Below, piece by piece: positions 5,123 to 11,686 of a DNA stretch of 11,686 nucleotides. The first letter of the stretch is position 1. Each line of letters starts with the position of its first letter. The translations under genes and the position numbers were made by a program. Source of the stretch: Acidobacteriota bacterium (GTDB lineage: Bacteria > Acidobacteriota > Terriglobia > Acidiferrales > 2-02-FULL-67-57); assembly GCA_016189965.1 (NCBI GenBank), contig JACPRL010000014.1, positions 1 through 11,686 on the forward strand, read 5' to 3'. Under the pieces are notes generated by a model. The model searched no databases, was not told where the DNA came from, and saw only the letters and a list, made by a program, of their open reading frames with translations.

Positions 5123-6412
5123 TCAGCGTTGGAAGTCGTTGCGGACGAGCTGCCCGCCCTGCATGACAAACTTCACCCGCTCCAGCACCGTCACATCGGC
5201 CAGCGGGTCGCCCTCCACCCCAATCAGGTCGGCGAACTTCCCCGGCTCGAGCGCCCCGACGCGGTCGCCCCAGCCCAGCAGCTCAGCCGCGTGAATCGTC
5301 GCCGCCTGAATCGCCTCGAGCGGCGTCATCCCGTAGCGCACCATCAGGGCGAACTGCCGGGCATTCTCGCCGTGGGGGAAAACGCCGGCATCTGTGCCGA
5401 AGACAAGACGGGCGCCGCCGCGGTGAGCGCGGGCAAAGTGCTGCGGGCGAACGTCCGCCATGCTGCGGGACTTTTCGATTGATTCCGGCAAGATGCCGAC
5501 TTCGGCACCGCGTTCGATGATGAAGAAGGTGGTGTAGAGGTTCACCACTAGCGCCGTGCCGTGCTGGCGCGCCAGCGCAATCCCCTCCTCATCAATCAGG
5601 CTGGCGTGCTCGATCGAGTCCACCCCGGCGCGAATCGCCGTCTTGATCCCCTCCGCCCCGTGCGCGTGCGCCGCCACCCGCCGCCCGAGCTGATGCGCCT
5701 CCTCCACAATCGCCCGCATCTCCTCCAGCGTGTACTGCTGCGTCCCGGGCTCATCGCCCTTGGAGAGCACCCCGCCCGTGGCGCAGAACTTGATCAGGTC
5801 GGCGCCGTACTTGATGACCTCGCGCACCTTCTGCCGCACCGCCCAGGGACCGTCGGCGACACCCTCGGCGCGGTGGGCGTACTCGGCCGGCAGCAGGTTG
5901 TCATCGCAGTGGCCGCCAGTGATGCCGAGCGCCGGGCCGGAGGCCAGCATCCGCGGGCCGGGGATGTCACCTTCGCTGATGGCCTCGCGCAGCGCCACGT
6001 CGGCGTAGCCCTCGCCGCTCACGTCCCGCACCGTCGTGAAGCCAGCCTCGAGCGTGCGCCGGGCGTTGGCCGCGCCGTGGAGCGCCTGGCGGGGCACCGA
6101 GAGCCCCAGGCTGCGGTAGCCGTGGTAGCGGTGGTCGCTGGTCAGGTGGGTATGGGCGTCAATCAGGCCGGGGAGCACGGTGGCGCGGCTGAGGTCAATG
6201 ACCGTGGCGTCAGCGCGAATCCGAACCTCGGCGGCGGGCGCCACCCGCTCAATGCGCTCCCCACGAATCACAATCACCTGCTCGGTGAGCACCCACCCCG
6301 CCCGCACATCGAGCACCTTCCCCGCCTTCACGTAAACGATCGGTGCCTCTTCGGCGGAAGCCGACCCGCAGACCAGAATGACCGCCAGCAGGAACAATTT
6401 TGCGCGACGCAT
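5123..6412 (-). CDS. secreted metal-dependent amidohydrolase (imidazolonepropionase / Xaa-Pro dipeptidase-like)
   Basis: 429 residues. Residues 1-20 are a signal peptide ending ASA before EEAP, so the enzyme acts outside the cytoplasm. It belongs to the amidohydrolase superfamily (PF01979 type), which uses one or two metals to hydrolyse amide bonds. Visible catalytic features are the HxH metal motif (H87, H89 in LPGLIDAHTHL), a likely carbamylated bridging Lys208 in GADLIKFCATGG, metal His at H249/H251 (AAHAHG) and H269 (SIEHA), and the metal/base Asp341 in FGTDAG. The C-terminal LEPGKFADLIGVEGDPLADV is the usual small beta domain. This layout matches the Xaa-Pro dipeptidase/prolidase-like subgroup; the true substrate is not known. 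ATG 6412 was chosen because it starts the signal peptide and follows GAGAGGGGAT; the frame extends to 6511 but would run into the receptor gene. A terminator of the receptor gene lies just upstream, and I see no clear promoter of its own. Confidence 0.93.
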   Translation of the reverse strand: MRRAKLFLLAVILVCGSASAEEAPIVYVKAGKVLDVRAGWVLTEQVIVIRGERIERVAPAAEVRIRADATVIDLSRATVLPGLIDAHTHLTSDHRYHGYRSLGLSVPRQALHGAANARRTLEAGFTTVRDVSGEGYADVALREAISEGDIPGPRMLASGPALGITGGHCDDNLLPAEYAHRAEGVADGPWAVRQKVREVIKYGADLIKFCATGGVLSKGDEPGTQQYTLEEMRAIVEEAHQLGRRVAAHAHGAEGIKTAIRAGVDSIEHASLIDEEGIALARQHGTALVVNLYTTFFIIERGAEVGILPESIEKSRSMADVRPQHFARAHRGGARLVFGTDAGVFPHGENARQFALMVRYGMTPLEAIQAATIHAAELLGWGDRVGALEPGKFADLIGVEGDPLADVTVLERVKFVMQGGQLVRNDFQR

Positions 6413-6420
6413 ATCCCCTC

Positions 6421-6451
6421 TCAAAAAGAAGGCGGCCCCGAGCGGGCCGCC
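6421..6451 (-). terminator. rho-independent terminator of the TonB-dependent receptor gene
   Basis: On the minus strand a perfect 8-bp stem GGCGGCCC/GGGCCGCC (arms 6444-6451 and 6431-6438, 5-base loop) is followed directly by TTCTTTTTGA. It lies about 25 bases past the receptor stop and 9 bases before the AGGGG of the amidohydrolase, so it separates the two genes or acts as a leaky attenuator. Confidence 0.82.
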
Positions 6452-6476
6452 CATCCGGTCAACTCCAGAGTAGAGA

Positions 6477-9400
6477 TTAGAAGCGGAAGACGAAACCAAG
6501 CTGGATGTCACGGGAGCGCCGGGCCTGGGAGTTCGACAGGAAGGTGTCGTTCAGAGTCCAGACCATGGCTTCCACTTGAGGCGTGGCGGGATCGTCGCCG
6601 AAGCTTACGTTGTAGAGGACCTGGTCGCAGAAGCAGAGGAATTGCGGATGGTTGAAAACGTTGAAGACCTGGAAGCGGAACTGGGCACTGTATTTTTCCT
6701 TGAAAGTGAACTTCTTGTAGATGCTGAGATCGAAGTTCTTGCGGTCGGGGCCGCGGAAGCTGCCGCGGGAGAGGAAGGGAACGCGGTCGCCATCGCCGAA
6801 CGCCGTAGTGGCGTTGTCATTGTTTATATCGGCATCGGCGACCGGGGTAACCGCCAGCGCGCTATAGAGGGTCACGATGCCCCCGAAGCTCCAGCCATCC
6901 ACCAGCCACCGCGCCGCTCCGGTATGGCCGCTCCACGGCTCCCAAATCCAGTGGGCGACGAAGGCGTGGCGGCGGTCGAGCCGGGAGAGCCCGCGGTCGA
7001 GGCTGGCGACGTTCTGGTCAAACAGGTCGGAGAAGAAGGTGCCGCTGCTGCTCAAACCGTTGCCGATGGTGTCAATGGTCTTGGAGAGCGTATAGCTGAC
7101 GCCGAAGGTCAAGCCCTTGCGGAACCTCCGTTGCAGTTGGATGGCGGCTGCATGATAGATGGAGCTGGACGCACTTTCGTTGGCCAAGATGCGCCGGAAG
7201 CGCCCGTCGGGAACATTCTGGCGGACGCCGCTGACGACTGAGTTGGCCCGATAATCCGGCACGAGAATAAAGAAATCCGCCCCGCCGTTCGGGTCCTGGA
7301 CTCGCGTCAGGCGGGCATTGGCCTCCGCGAACGCGCGCGACAGCACGTTCACGTTGCGGTTGCGTGGCAGGTTGGTTCCCTTCGTAACCAAGTAGGCCAC
7401 GGAAACGCTCGTCTCCGGCGCAAATTCCCACTGGATTTCCAGGTTGCCATGCTGGGCGTAGCCGTTGACGCGATCCGGGGAGAGGTAGTTGATGTTAGAA
7501 AACGCGTCGGTGCAAGCCGGCGGCGTAGGGCAAGTAGCGCCTAGGGGAGCGGTCAAGGCGGGAGGCACCTGGGGCAGGAGCGGATCCAAAGCCAGGGGGT
7601 TGAACTGGACGTTGACCGTGTTGTCGAGCTGGCTGCCGCTCAGGAATTGGTTAAAGGAGAAGGCATTGTTAGCGGTGAGGGCGTTCGAAACATCGAGGTG
7701 GTTGGTGCGAATGTAAAAGATGCCGTAGCCCGCCCGGAGGAGCAATTTTTCCCTCAACGCCCAGGCGAATCCAATGCGCGGCGCCCAGTTGTTCTTGTCT
7801 TCCGGGATGATGGCAGTGGGGTTGAGGCCCGGGCAGGGGGCGCCGGCTGCGAGCGAGATGGGGATCAACGTGTCCGCGTCCACACAGACGGCGGGGTTGG
7901 GCAGGATGGGGTTGGTTAGTTGCTGATACTCATAGCGCAGTCCCAGGAAAAAGGTAAAGCGCGGGTGCAGGCGGATGGTGTCCTGGACATAGAAACCGTA
8001 ATCCTTCGTGCTCTGTCGGGAGCGATTCAACCCGAAGCGCTGGTTGTAACCCCCCGACGAAATCAGGAATGTTAGGTCGGTGGGCGACCGTGAGCCGGCC
8101 GTGGGGGTGCAGGGTACCGTTTGGCAGCCAAAGCCAAAGTAGTCGCGGCCGGCGTTGAAGCTGACGGTTTCGCGGATGAAGTCGCGCGCCGCTTCAATGA
8201 ACTCTCCGGCGGAGGCAAAGGAGTAGGTCCCGTTGAAGGTACCGGGGAAGAAGTTGTCGTCCACGGTGCGCATGATGTCGAAACCGAACTTGATCTCGTG
8301 GCGTCCCTTGAGGATGGCCATATTGTCTTGGATTTGGTCGCGATCCTCGTGGTTGAAGCGGGGGAGCGAGGTGCGTCCACCAAAGGCAAAGCCCTGGAAG
8401 GAAAGCCCGGCCGAACCCAGGGCATTGGTGCCAAAGTTGTCGTCATCCCGGGCGTGCTGATAGCGCACTTCGTTCACCCAGGCAGGGCCAAAGACGCTGT
8501 TCAGCGAGAGCAGCACGGAGTCCGACAGTCCCCGGTTTGGGCCATCGGAGGAGGCGTTGTCATCGGTGGTTTCGTTGGTTTGGACGCCGTTGGGAGCGGA
8601 GCGGAAACGCTGCAGGTTGTAGCTGAAGTTGAAGGTGTGGCTGGGGTGCACCAGCCAGGTGGCCTTGACAAAGCCCACCTTTTGATCGGGGCGGCGCGCG
8701 AGGTCGCGCTGGATGTTGGTGAACGTGCGGCCGGGGAAGGGATTGATGGTCATCACCGTCCCGGCCGGCGTGGTAAAGGTTTGGTCGAGGAAAGAGGTAT
8801 CGCCCAGGAAGAAGGCGCGGGCAAAAGCCCAATTCAAGAACGCCTGATGGATGATGGCACTTTCGGTGGCGCTAAATGGCGCGCCGATGTTTGTACTTCC
8901 CGTGCCGTCCACCCCGTCGAGAAATCCGTTGGCGCCCGTGGCACAGGGGGCCGTAACGTCCACGCAGATGTTGAAGAAGTTGAGCGGGTTGAAGGCCAAC
9001 TCGCCTTGGATGTCGGGCGGCAGCACCACGGTCACCGGGTCGGTCCGTTCCTGCTGGTCGTAGTTCACAAAAAAGAAAAGTTTATCTTTCTTGATGGGCC
9101 CCCCCAGCGTGCCGCCGAACTGGTGGCGGGTGCGGCTGGGTTCCTCTAACCCGGGCGTAGCATTCACGAAAAAGGGGGCGGCGCCGAGGGAGGAGTCGCG
9201 CAGGTAGTACCAGGCGGAGCCGTGCCATTCGTTGGTGCCACTGCGCGTAATGGCGTTGACGATGCCGCCCGCGGCGCGGCCGAACTCGGCCGAGAAGTTG
9301 TTGTTGGCCACGCGGAACTCCTGCACCGTCTCCATGCTGAACTGGAAGGGGGCGCGGGTGCGGCCACGAATCTCGGCAAAAAAGGCGTTGTTGTTGTCGG

Positions 9401-10004
9401 CGCCGTCCACCTGCACGTTGTTGAAAACGCCTTCAATGCCGCCAAAGGTGACGGTGTCGGAATCGTCGAACTCCGCATCGGGAATGACCCCGGGGGTGAG
9501 CAGGGTCAATTCCGTCCAGCCGCGGTTGTTGACCGGGATTTCTTGCAGCACGGCGCGATCAATCACCGTCGATTGGCCGGTGCGGGTGGGTTCAAGAATC
9601 GGCGCCGCCTCGGTCACTACCACTTCTGTTTTGACCGCACTGAGCTCCAGGTTGACATCAAGGGTCAAGCGGTCGCCCACGCGCACGACAATCCCGCCGC
9701 GCTTGAGGTCGGCAAATCCTTCTCGGACGAAGGTCAGTTCATACCGGCCCGTCGGCACGTTGAGGAAGGCGTAGTGGCCACCGTCATCGCTGGTGGCGCT
9801 CCGGGTAATGCCCGTTTCCACATGAACCAGACTCACCTGGGCGCCCGGCACGACGGCGCCACTGGGGTCGTAGACGTAGCCTTCGATGTTGCCGGTGGTC
9901 GCCTGGGCCCAGCCCAGGGAGGGAACGACAAGACAGAGCACCGTAGCCAGCAGGCCGAGCGCCACCCGGCGCGCCAACACCTCTCCCCCAAAGCAGGAGT
10001 TCAT
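6477..10004 (-). CDS. TonB-dependent receptor, Oar-like, with carboxypeptidase-regulatory-like domain
   Basis: Outer-membrane protein of 1175 residues. A signal peptide is at 1-33 (ending LGWA before QATTG). A carboxypeptidase-D-regulatory-like Ig-type domain is at about 36-120 (GNIEGYVYDPSGAVVPGAQV, YAFLNVPTGRYELTF). A plug region is at about 125-255 (EVVVTEAAPILEP, IPVNNRGWTELTLLTPGVIP, VQVDGADNNN, GRAAGGIVNAITRSGTN). The remainder is a barrel of alternating strands ending in IQLGFVFRF, with the terminal Phe expected for Bam-dependent insertion. This architecture is that of the large Oar-type receptors expanded in Acidobacteria, thought to import oligosaccharides or peptides; the substrate is unknown. 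Four predicted loops carry close Cys pairs (for example CVDVTAPC, CQTVPC, CPTPPAC). Start ATG 10004 was chosen for its signal peptide and the AAGGGGGG upstream. The gene has its own terminator. Overlapping open frames on the plus strand are shadows. Confidence 0.95.
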   Translation of the reverse strand: MNSCFGGEVLARRVALGLLATVLCLVVPSLGWAQATTGNIEGYVYDPSGAVVPGAQVSLVHVETGITRSATSDDGGHYAFLNVPTGRYELTFVREGFADLKRGGIVVRVGDRLTLDVNLELSAVKTEVVVTEAAPILEPTRTGQSTVIDRAVLQEIPVNNRGWTELTLLTPGVIPDAEFDDSDTVTFGGIEGVFNNVQVDGADNNNAFFAEIRGRTRAPFQFSMETVQEFRVANNNFSAEFGRAAGGIVNAITRSGTNEWHGSAWYYLRDSSLGAAPFFVNATPGLEEPSRTRHQFGGTLGGPIKKDKLFFFVNYDQQERTDPVTVVLPPDIQGELAFNPLNFFNICVDVTAPCATGANGFLDGVDGTGSTNIGAPFSATESAIIHQAFLNWAFARAFFLGDTSFLDQTFTTPAGTVMTINPFPGRTFTNIQRDLARRPDQKVGFVKATWLVHPSHTFNFSYNLQRFRSAPNGVQTNETTDDNASSDGPNRGLSDSVLLSLNSVFGPAWVNEVRYQHARDDDNFGTNALGSAGLSFQGFAFGGRTSLPRFNHEDRDQIQDNMAILKGRHEIKFGFDIMRTVDDNFFPGTFNGTYSFASAGEFIEAARDFIRETVSFNAGRDYFGFGCQTVPCTPTAGSRSPTDLTFLISSGGYNQRFGLNRSRQSTKDYGFYVQDTIRLHPRFTFFLGLRYEYQQLTNPILPNPAVCVDADTLIPISLAAGAPCPGLNPTAIIPEDKNNWAPRIGFAWALREKLLLRAGYGIFYIRTNHLDVSNALTANNAFSFNQFLSGSQLDNTVNVQFNPLALDPLLPQVPPALTAPLGATCPTPPACTDAFSNINYLSPDRVNGYAQHGNLEIQWEFAPETSVSVAYLVTKGTNLPRNRNVNVLSRAFAEANARLTRVQDPNGGADFFILVPDYRANSVVSGVRQNVPDGRFRRILANESASSSIYHAAAIQLQRRFRKGLTFGVSYTLSKTIDTIGNGLSSSGTFFSDLFDQNVASLDRGLSRLDRRHAFVAHWIWEPWSGHTGAARWLVDGWSFGGIVTLYSALAVTPVADADINNDNATTAFGDGDRVPFLSRGSFRGPDRKNFDLSIYKKFTFKEKYSAQFRFQVFNVFNHPQFLCFCDQVLYNVSFGDDPATPQVEAMVWTLNDTFLSNSQARRSRDIQLGFVFRF

Positions 10005-10133
10005 GGTTATTCCCCCCTTCGTGCAATCCTCACGCGCATGCGGACTGCGTTTTCCGTTGACCGAGGCGCTAATAAAGCACAGCCCCCTGGCCAATGCAAG
10101 AAAAAAATCACCTGGCCGGACGGCAGCCGCAGC

Positions 10134-10162
10134 TTGCCTTGGGCGGGCAAGCGGGTTAGAGT
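10134..10162 (+). promoter_or_regulatory. possible promoter of the hpt-rpiB-deoC operon
   Basis: TTGCCT (10134-10139, 4 of 6 matches), 17-base spacer, TAGAGT (10157-10162, 4 of 6). It would start transcription near 10169, about 30 bases before the GTG. It lies in the 193-base gap between divergent genes; for the receptor on the other strand I see only poor matches. Confidence 0.35.
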
Positions 10163-10197
10163 TAGCGGCTCGATTCCTGCCGGGGAGAACAGGCCAG

Positions 10198-10743
10198 GTG
10201 GCTCGCGCCAAAACCGACCGAGGCGTAAAAGTCTTGCTGCGCGGCTCGCAAATCCGCCGGCGCGTCCGCGAGCTAGCGCGTGAGATGGAGCGTGACTACA
10301 AGGGCGAGGCCGTCCACCTGATCTGCATCCTGAAGGGTGCCTGCGTGTTTCTGGCCGATTTGCTGCGCGAGTTGAAGCTGCCGGTCTCGGTCGATTTCAT
10401 CGCCGTTTCCAGCTACGGCAAAGGCAGCCTGCCCTCGGGCGAAGTCCGCATCACCAAAGACCTCGACCATAGCGTCGAGGGCTTGAACGTCATCATCGTC
10501 GAAGACATTCTCGACACCGGGCTGACCCTGAACTACCTCTACCGCATCCTCGAGTCCCGCAAGCCGCGTTCGCTGCGCATCGCCACCCTGCTCGACAAAC
10601 CGGCCCGCCGGGTGAAGGAGGTCAAGGTGGACTACGTCGGCTTCCAGATCCCGGACAAGTTCGTCGTCGGCTACGGGCTCGACTACGGCGAGCGCTATCG
10701 CAACCTGCCCGATGTCTGTGTCCTCTCCTCTGTCGAGAGCTAG
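10198..10743 (+). CDS. hpt: hypoxanthine(-guanine) phosphoribosyltransferase
   Basis: Cytoplasmic purine-salvage enzyme that joins hypoxanthine or guanine to PRPP, giving IMP or GMP and pyrophosphate. 181 residues, the usual length. Visible motifs: LICILKGACVFLADLLREL (40-59), SSYGKG (71-76) of the flexible loop, the PRPP-binding VIIVEDILDTGLTL (98-111) with its acidic pair, the purine-contacting LLDKPARR (131-138) and the C-terminal VGYGLDYGERYRNLP. The start is GTG 10198, giving MARAKTDRGVKVLLRGSQI; GGGGAG lies about 10 bases upstream. The isomerase gene starts one base after the TAG stop, so they are certainly co-transcribed. The neighbours point to nucleoside breakdown, where the base is salvaged here and the sugar phosphate goes to the next two enzymes. 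Confidence 0.95.
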   Translation: MARAKTDRGVKVLLRGSQIRRRVRELAREMERDYKGEAVHLICILKGACVFLADLLRELKLPVSVDFIAVSSYGKGSLPSGEVRITKDLDHSVEGLNVIIVEDILDTGLTLNYLYRILESRKPRSLRIATLLDKPARRVKEVKVDYVGFQIPDKFVVGYGLDYGERYRNLPDVCVLSSVES

Positions 10744-10744
10744 A

Positions 10745-11368
10745 ATGCCCAAGCGCGTCCTGACCGCGGCTGACATTGAGGCGCTGCCCGCGGGCGGCGA
10801 GGTGGTGGTGCCGCGCAGCGCGGTGGTCACCGACCAGGCCCGCGAAGTCGCCCGCGAGCGCGGCGTGCGCATTCGCATCGAGGGAGCGGTGGACGCGCCC
10901 GGGGCCAGCCAGCACCGCCCGGTGGCCCTCGCCGCTGACCACGCGGGCTACGAGTTGAAAGAGCACCTGAAGAAGTTTCTGCTCGAAGCCGGCTACGAGG
11001 TGCGCGACCTGGGTACGGATTCGACCGCGCCGGTGGACTACCCCGACTTCGCCGCGGCTGTCGCGCGCGCCGTCGCCTCCGGCGCGGCCTGGCGCGGCAT
11101 CGCGATCGATGCCGCCGGCATCGGCTCCACCATCGCCGCCAACAAAGTCCCCGGCGCCCGCGCCGCCCTCTGCTACGACCGCACCACGGCCCGCAACAGC
11201 CGCGAGCACAACGACGCCAACATCCTGGCTCTGGGTGCGCGCTTGCTGACGCCGGAGACGGCGCGCGACATTGTGGCTGCCTGGCTCGAAACGCCCTTTG
11301 CCGGCGGGCGCCACCAGCGCCGGTTGGACAAAATCGCCGCCCTGGAGCCGCCGAAGCTCGCCCCATGA
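10745..11368 (+). CDS. rpiB: RpiB/LacAB-family sugar-phosphate isomerase with N-terminal extension
   Basis: 207 residues. Residues 58-190 are the RpiB/LacAB fold, which interconverts ribose 5-phosphate and ribulose 5-phosphate or related sugar phosphates. ADHAGYELKEHLKKFL (64-79), DYPDFA (98-103), GIGSTIAANKVPGARAALCY (125-144) and ARNSREHNDANILALGAR (149-166) are clear. The position of the catalytic Cys of E. coli RpiB (GILICGTG) is Asp122 here (GIAIDAAG); some RpiB enzymes, such as that of M. tuberculosis, use an acidic residue elsewhere. The first ~57 residues are extra: TAADIEALPAGGEVVVPRSA then VTDQAREVARERGVRI, a short motif I associate with microcompartment-linked enzymes. The gene begins one base after hpt and its stop overlaps the next start as ATGA. 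Isomerase identity is firm; the exact sugar is not. Confidence 0.93.
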   Translation: MPKRVLTAADIEALPAGGEVVVPRSAVVTDQAREVARERGVRIRIEGAVDAPGASQHRPVALAADHAGYELKEHLKKFLLEAGYEVRDLGTDSTAPVDYPDFAAAVARAVASGAAWRGIAIDAAGIGSTIAANKVPGARAALCYDRTTARNSREHNDANILALGARLLTPETARDIVAAWLETPFAGGRHQRRLDKIAALEPPKLAP

Positions 11369-11686
11369 CGCCGCCGCTGACCGAGCAGCAGGTCGAACAG
11401 TTGATCGAAACCATTACGCGGGAAATCTTCTGCTACCTCGGCGACCGGCAGTTGTGCGAGCTGCGCGGCCTGCAGATTGATGAGATCGTCTGCCCGGGCT
11501 GCGACTCGCGCTGCGTAGAGACCTGCGCGGAGAAAGCCCGCCGCGTCCTGGCCGCCGGCGCCGATCGGCTGACGGCCGGCCCGGGCGTCTCGCAGGTGCC
11601 GGCCGACATCGCAGGGTTGATTGACCACACGCTGCTGCGCCCCGAGGCCAGCCGCGCCGATATCCTCCGGCTCTGCGAGGAGGCGC
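11365..11686 (+). CDS. deoC: DeoC-type deoxyribose-phosphate aldolase with Cys-rich N-terminal extension (runs off the right edge)
   Basis: Only 107 residues are present. From about residue 84, GLIDHTLLRPEASRADILRL matches the start of bacterial DeoC, a class I aldolase that cleaves deoxyribose 5-phosphate to acetaldehyde and glyceraldehyde 3-phosphate. The catalytic lysines lie beyond the window. Ordinary short DeoC begins near this point, so the first ~80 residues are an extension. It has a helix (LTEQQVEQLIETITREIF) and six cysteines, including C43-P-G-C46-DSR-C50-VET-C54, which looks like a metal or Fe-S site. The ATG overlaps the isomerase stop (ATGA), implying translational coupling. 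DeoC plus RpiB is the enzyme pair that defines SPU-type microcompartment loci, whose shell genes would be sought to the right. Confidence 0.88.
   Translation, partial: MTPPLTEQQVEQLIETITREIFCYLGDRQLCELRGLQIDEIVCPGCDSRCVETCAEKARRVLAAGADRLTAGPGVSQVPADIAGLIDHTLLRPEASRADILRLCEEA

Noticed and set aside
4933..5166. Small plus-strand open frame after the TTGACA/operator
   Set aside because: No ribosome site, Arg/Pro-rich, and it runs through the terminator hairpin into the amidohydrolase gene.
8121..10283. Long plus-strand open frames opposite the receptor
   Set aside because: Gly/Val/Glu-rich shadow translations without motifs; the minus-strand receptor explains the region.

Overview
The window looks like a piece of an Acidobacteriota chromosome, probably a high-GC lineage near Solibacter. 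This is inferred from gene content, because no 16S or other marker is present. The clues are a very long Oar-type TonB-dependent receptor with an N-terminal carboxypeptidase-regulatory-like domain, a pair of conserved hypothetical genes (one a Cys-rich Zn-binding protein) of a kind I associate with Acidobacteria, and dispersed palindromic repeats of the 'GGAAGGCTTCAGCCTTCC' and 'CATTCTGAGCGAAGCGAAGAA' types.

Layout. 1-1288 (minus): the start of a ccdA-type membrane thiol-reductant transporter. Just upstream of it on the same strand is an exported thioredoxin-like protein whose frame crosses one in-frame TGA. The TGA sits in a U-x-x-C redox motif and is followed by a hairpin at the spacing expected of a bacterial SECIS. 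I read this as a selenoprotein rather than two gene fragments. 1360-2689 (plus): a two-gene unit of conserved hypotheticals behind a recognisable sigma70-like promoter. 2690-3072: no gene; a mosaic of dispersed repeats and the terminator of the next gene. 3073-4020 (minus): an exported low-complexity protein with a small beta-rich domain. 4137-4817 (minus): a TetR-family repressor flanked on both sides by near-identical GTAGTACAGTAGT-type sites. 4818-5122: regulatory DNA with several hairpins. 5123-6412 (minus): a secreted metal-dependent amidohydrolase of the imidazolonepropionase/Xaa-Pro dipeptidase-like group. 6477-10004 (minus): the TonB-dependent receptor, with its own terminator. 10198-end (plus): a tightly packed operon of hypoxanthine phosphoribosyltransferase, an RpiB/LacAB-type isomerase with an extra N-terminal segment, and the start of a DeoC-type aldolase with a Cys-rich N-terminal extension.

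How the parts may work together. The secreted U-x-x-C protein and CcdA suggest a periplasmic redox pair: CcdA passes electrons outward to thioredoxin-fold proteins. The receptor and the secreted amidohydrolase fit uptake and processing of an organic substrate, although a terminator lies between them. The right-hand operon combines base salvage with (deoxy)ribose-phosphate isomerase and aldolase functions. That pairing, with the unusual extensions, is typical of sugar-phosphate-utilising (SPU) bacterial microcompartment loci, so shell-protein genes may lie just past the right edge.

The main candidate for something new is the selenoprotein at 659-1258. Next are the operon at the right edge and the duplicated TetR operator.
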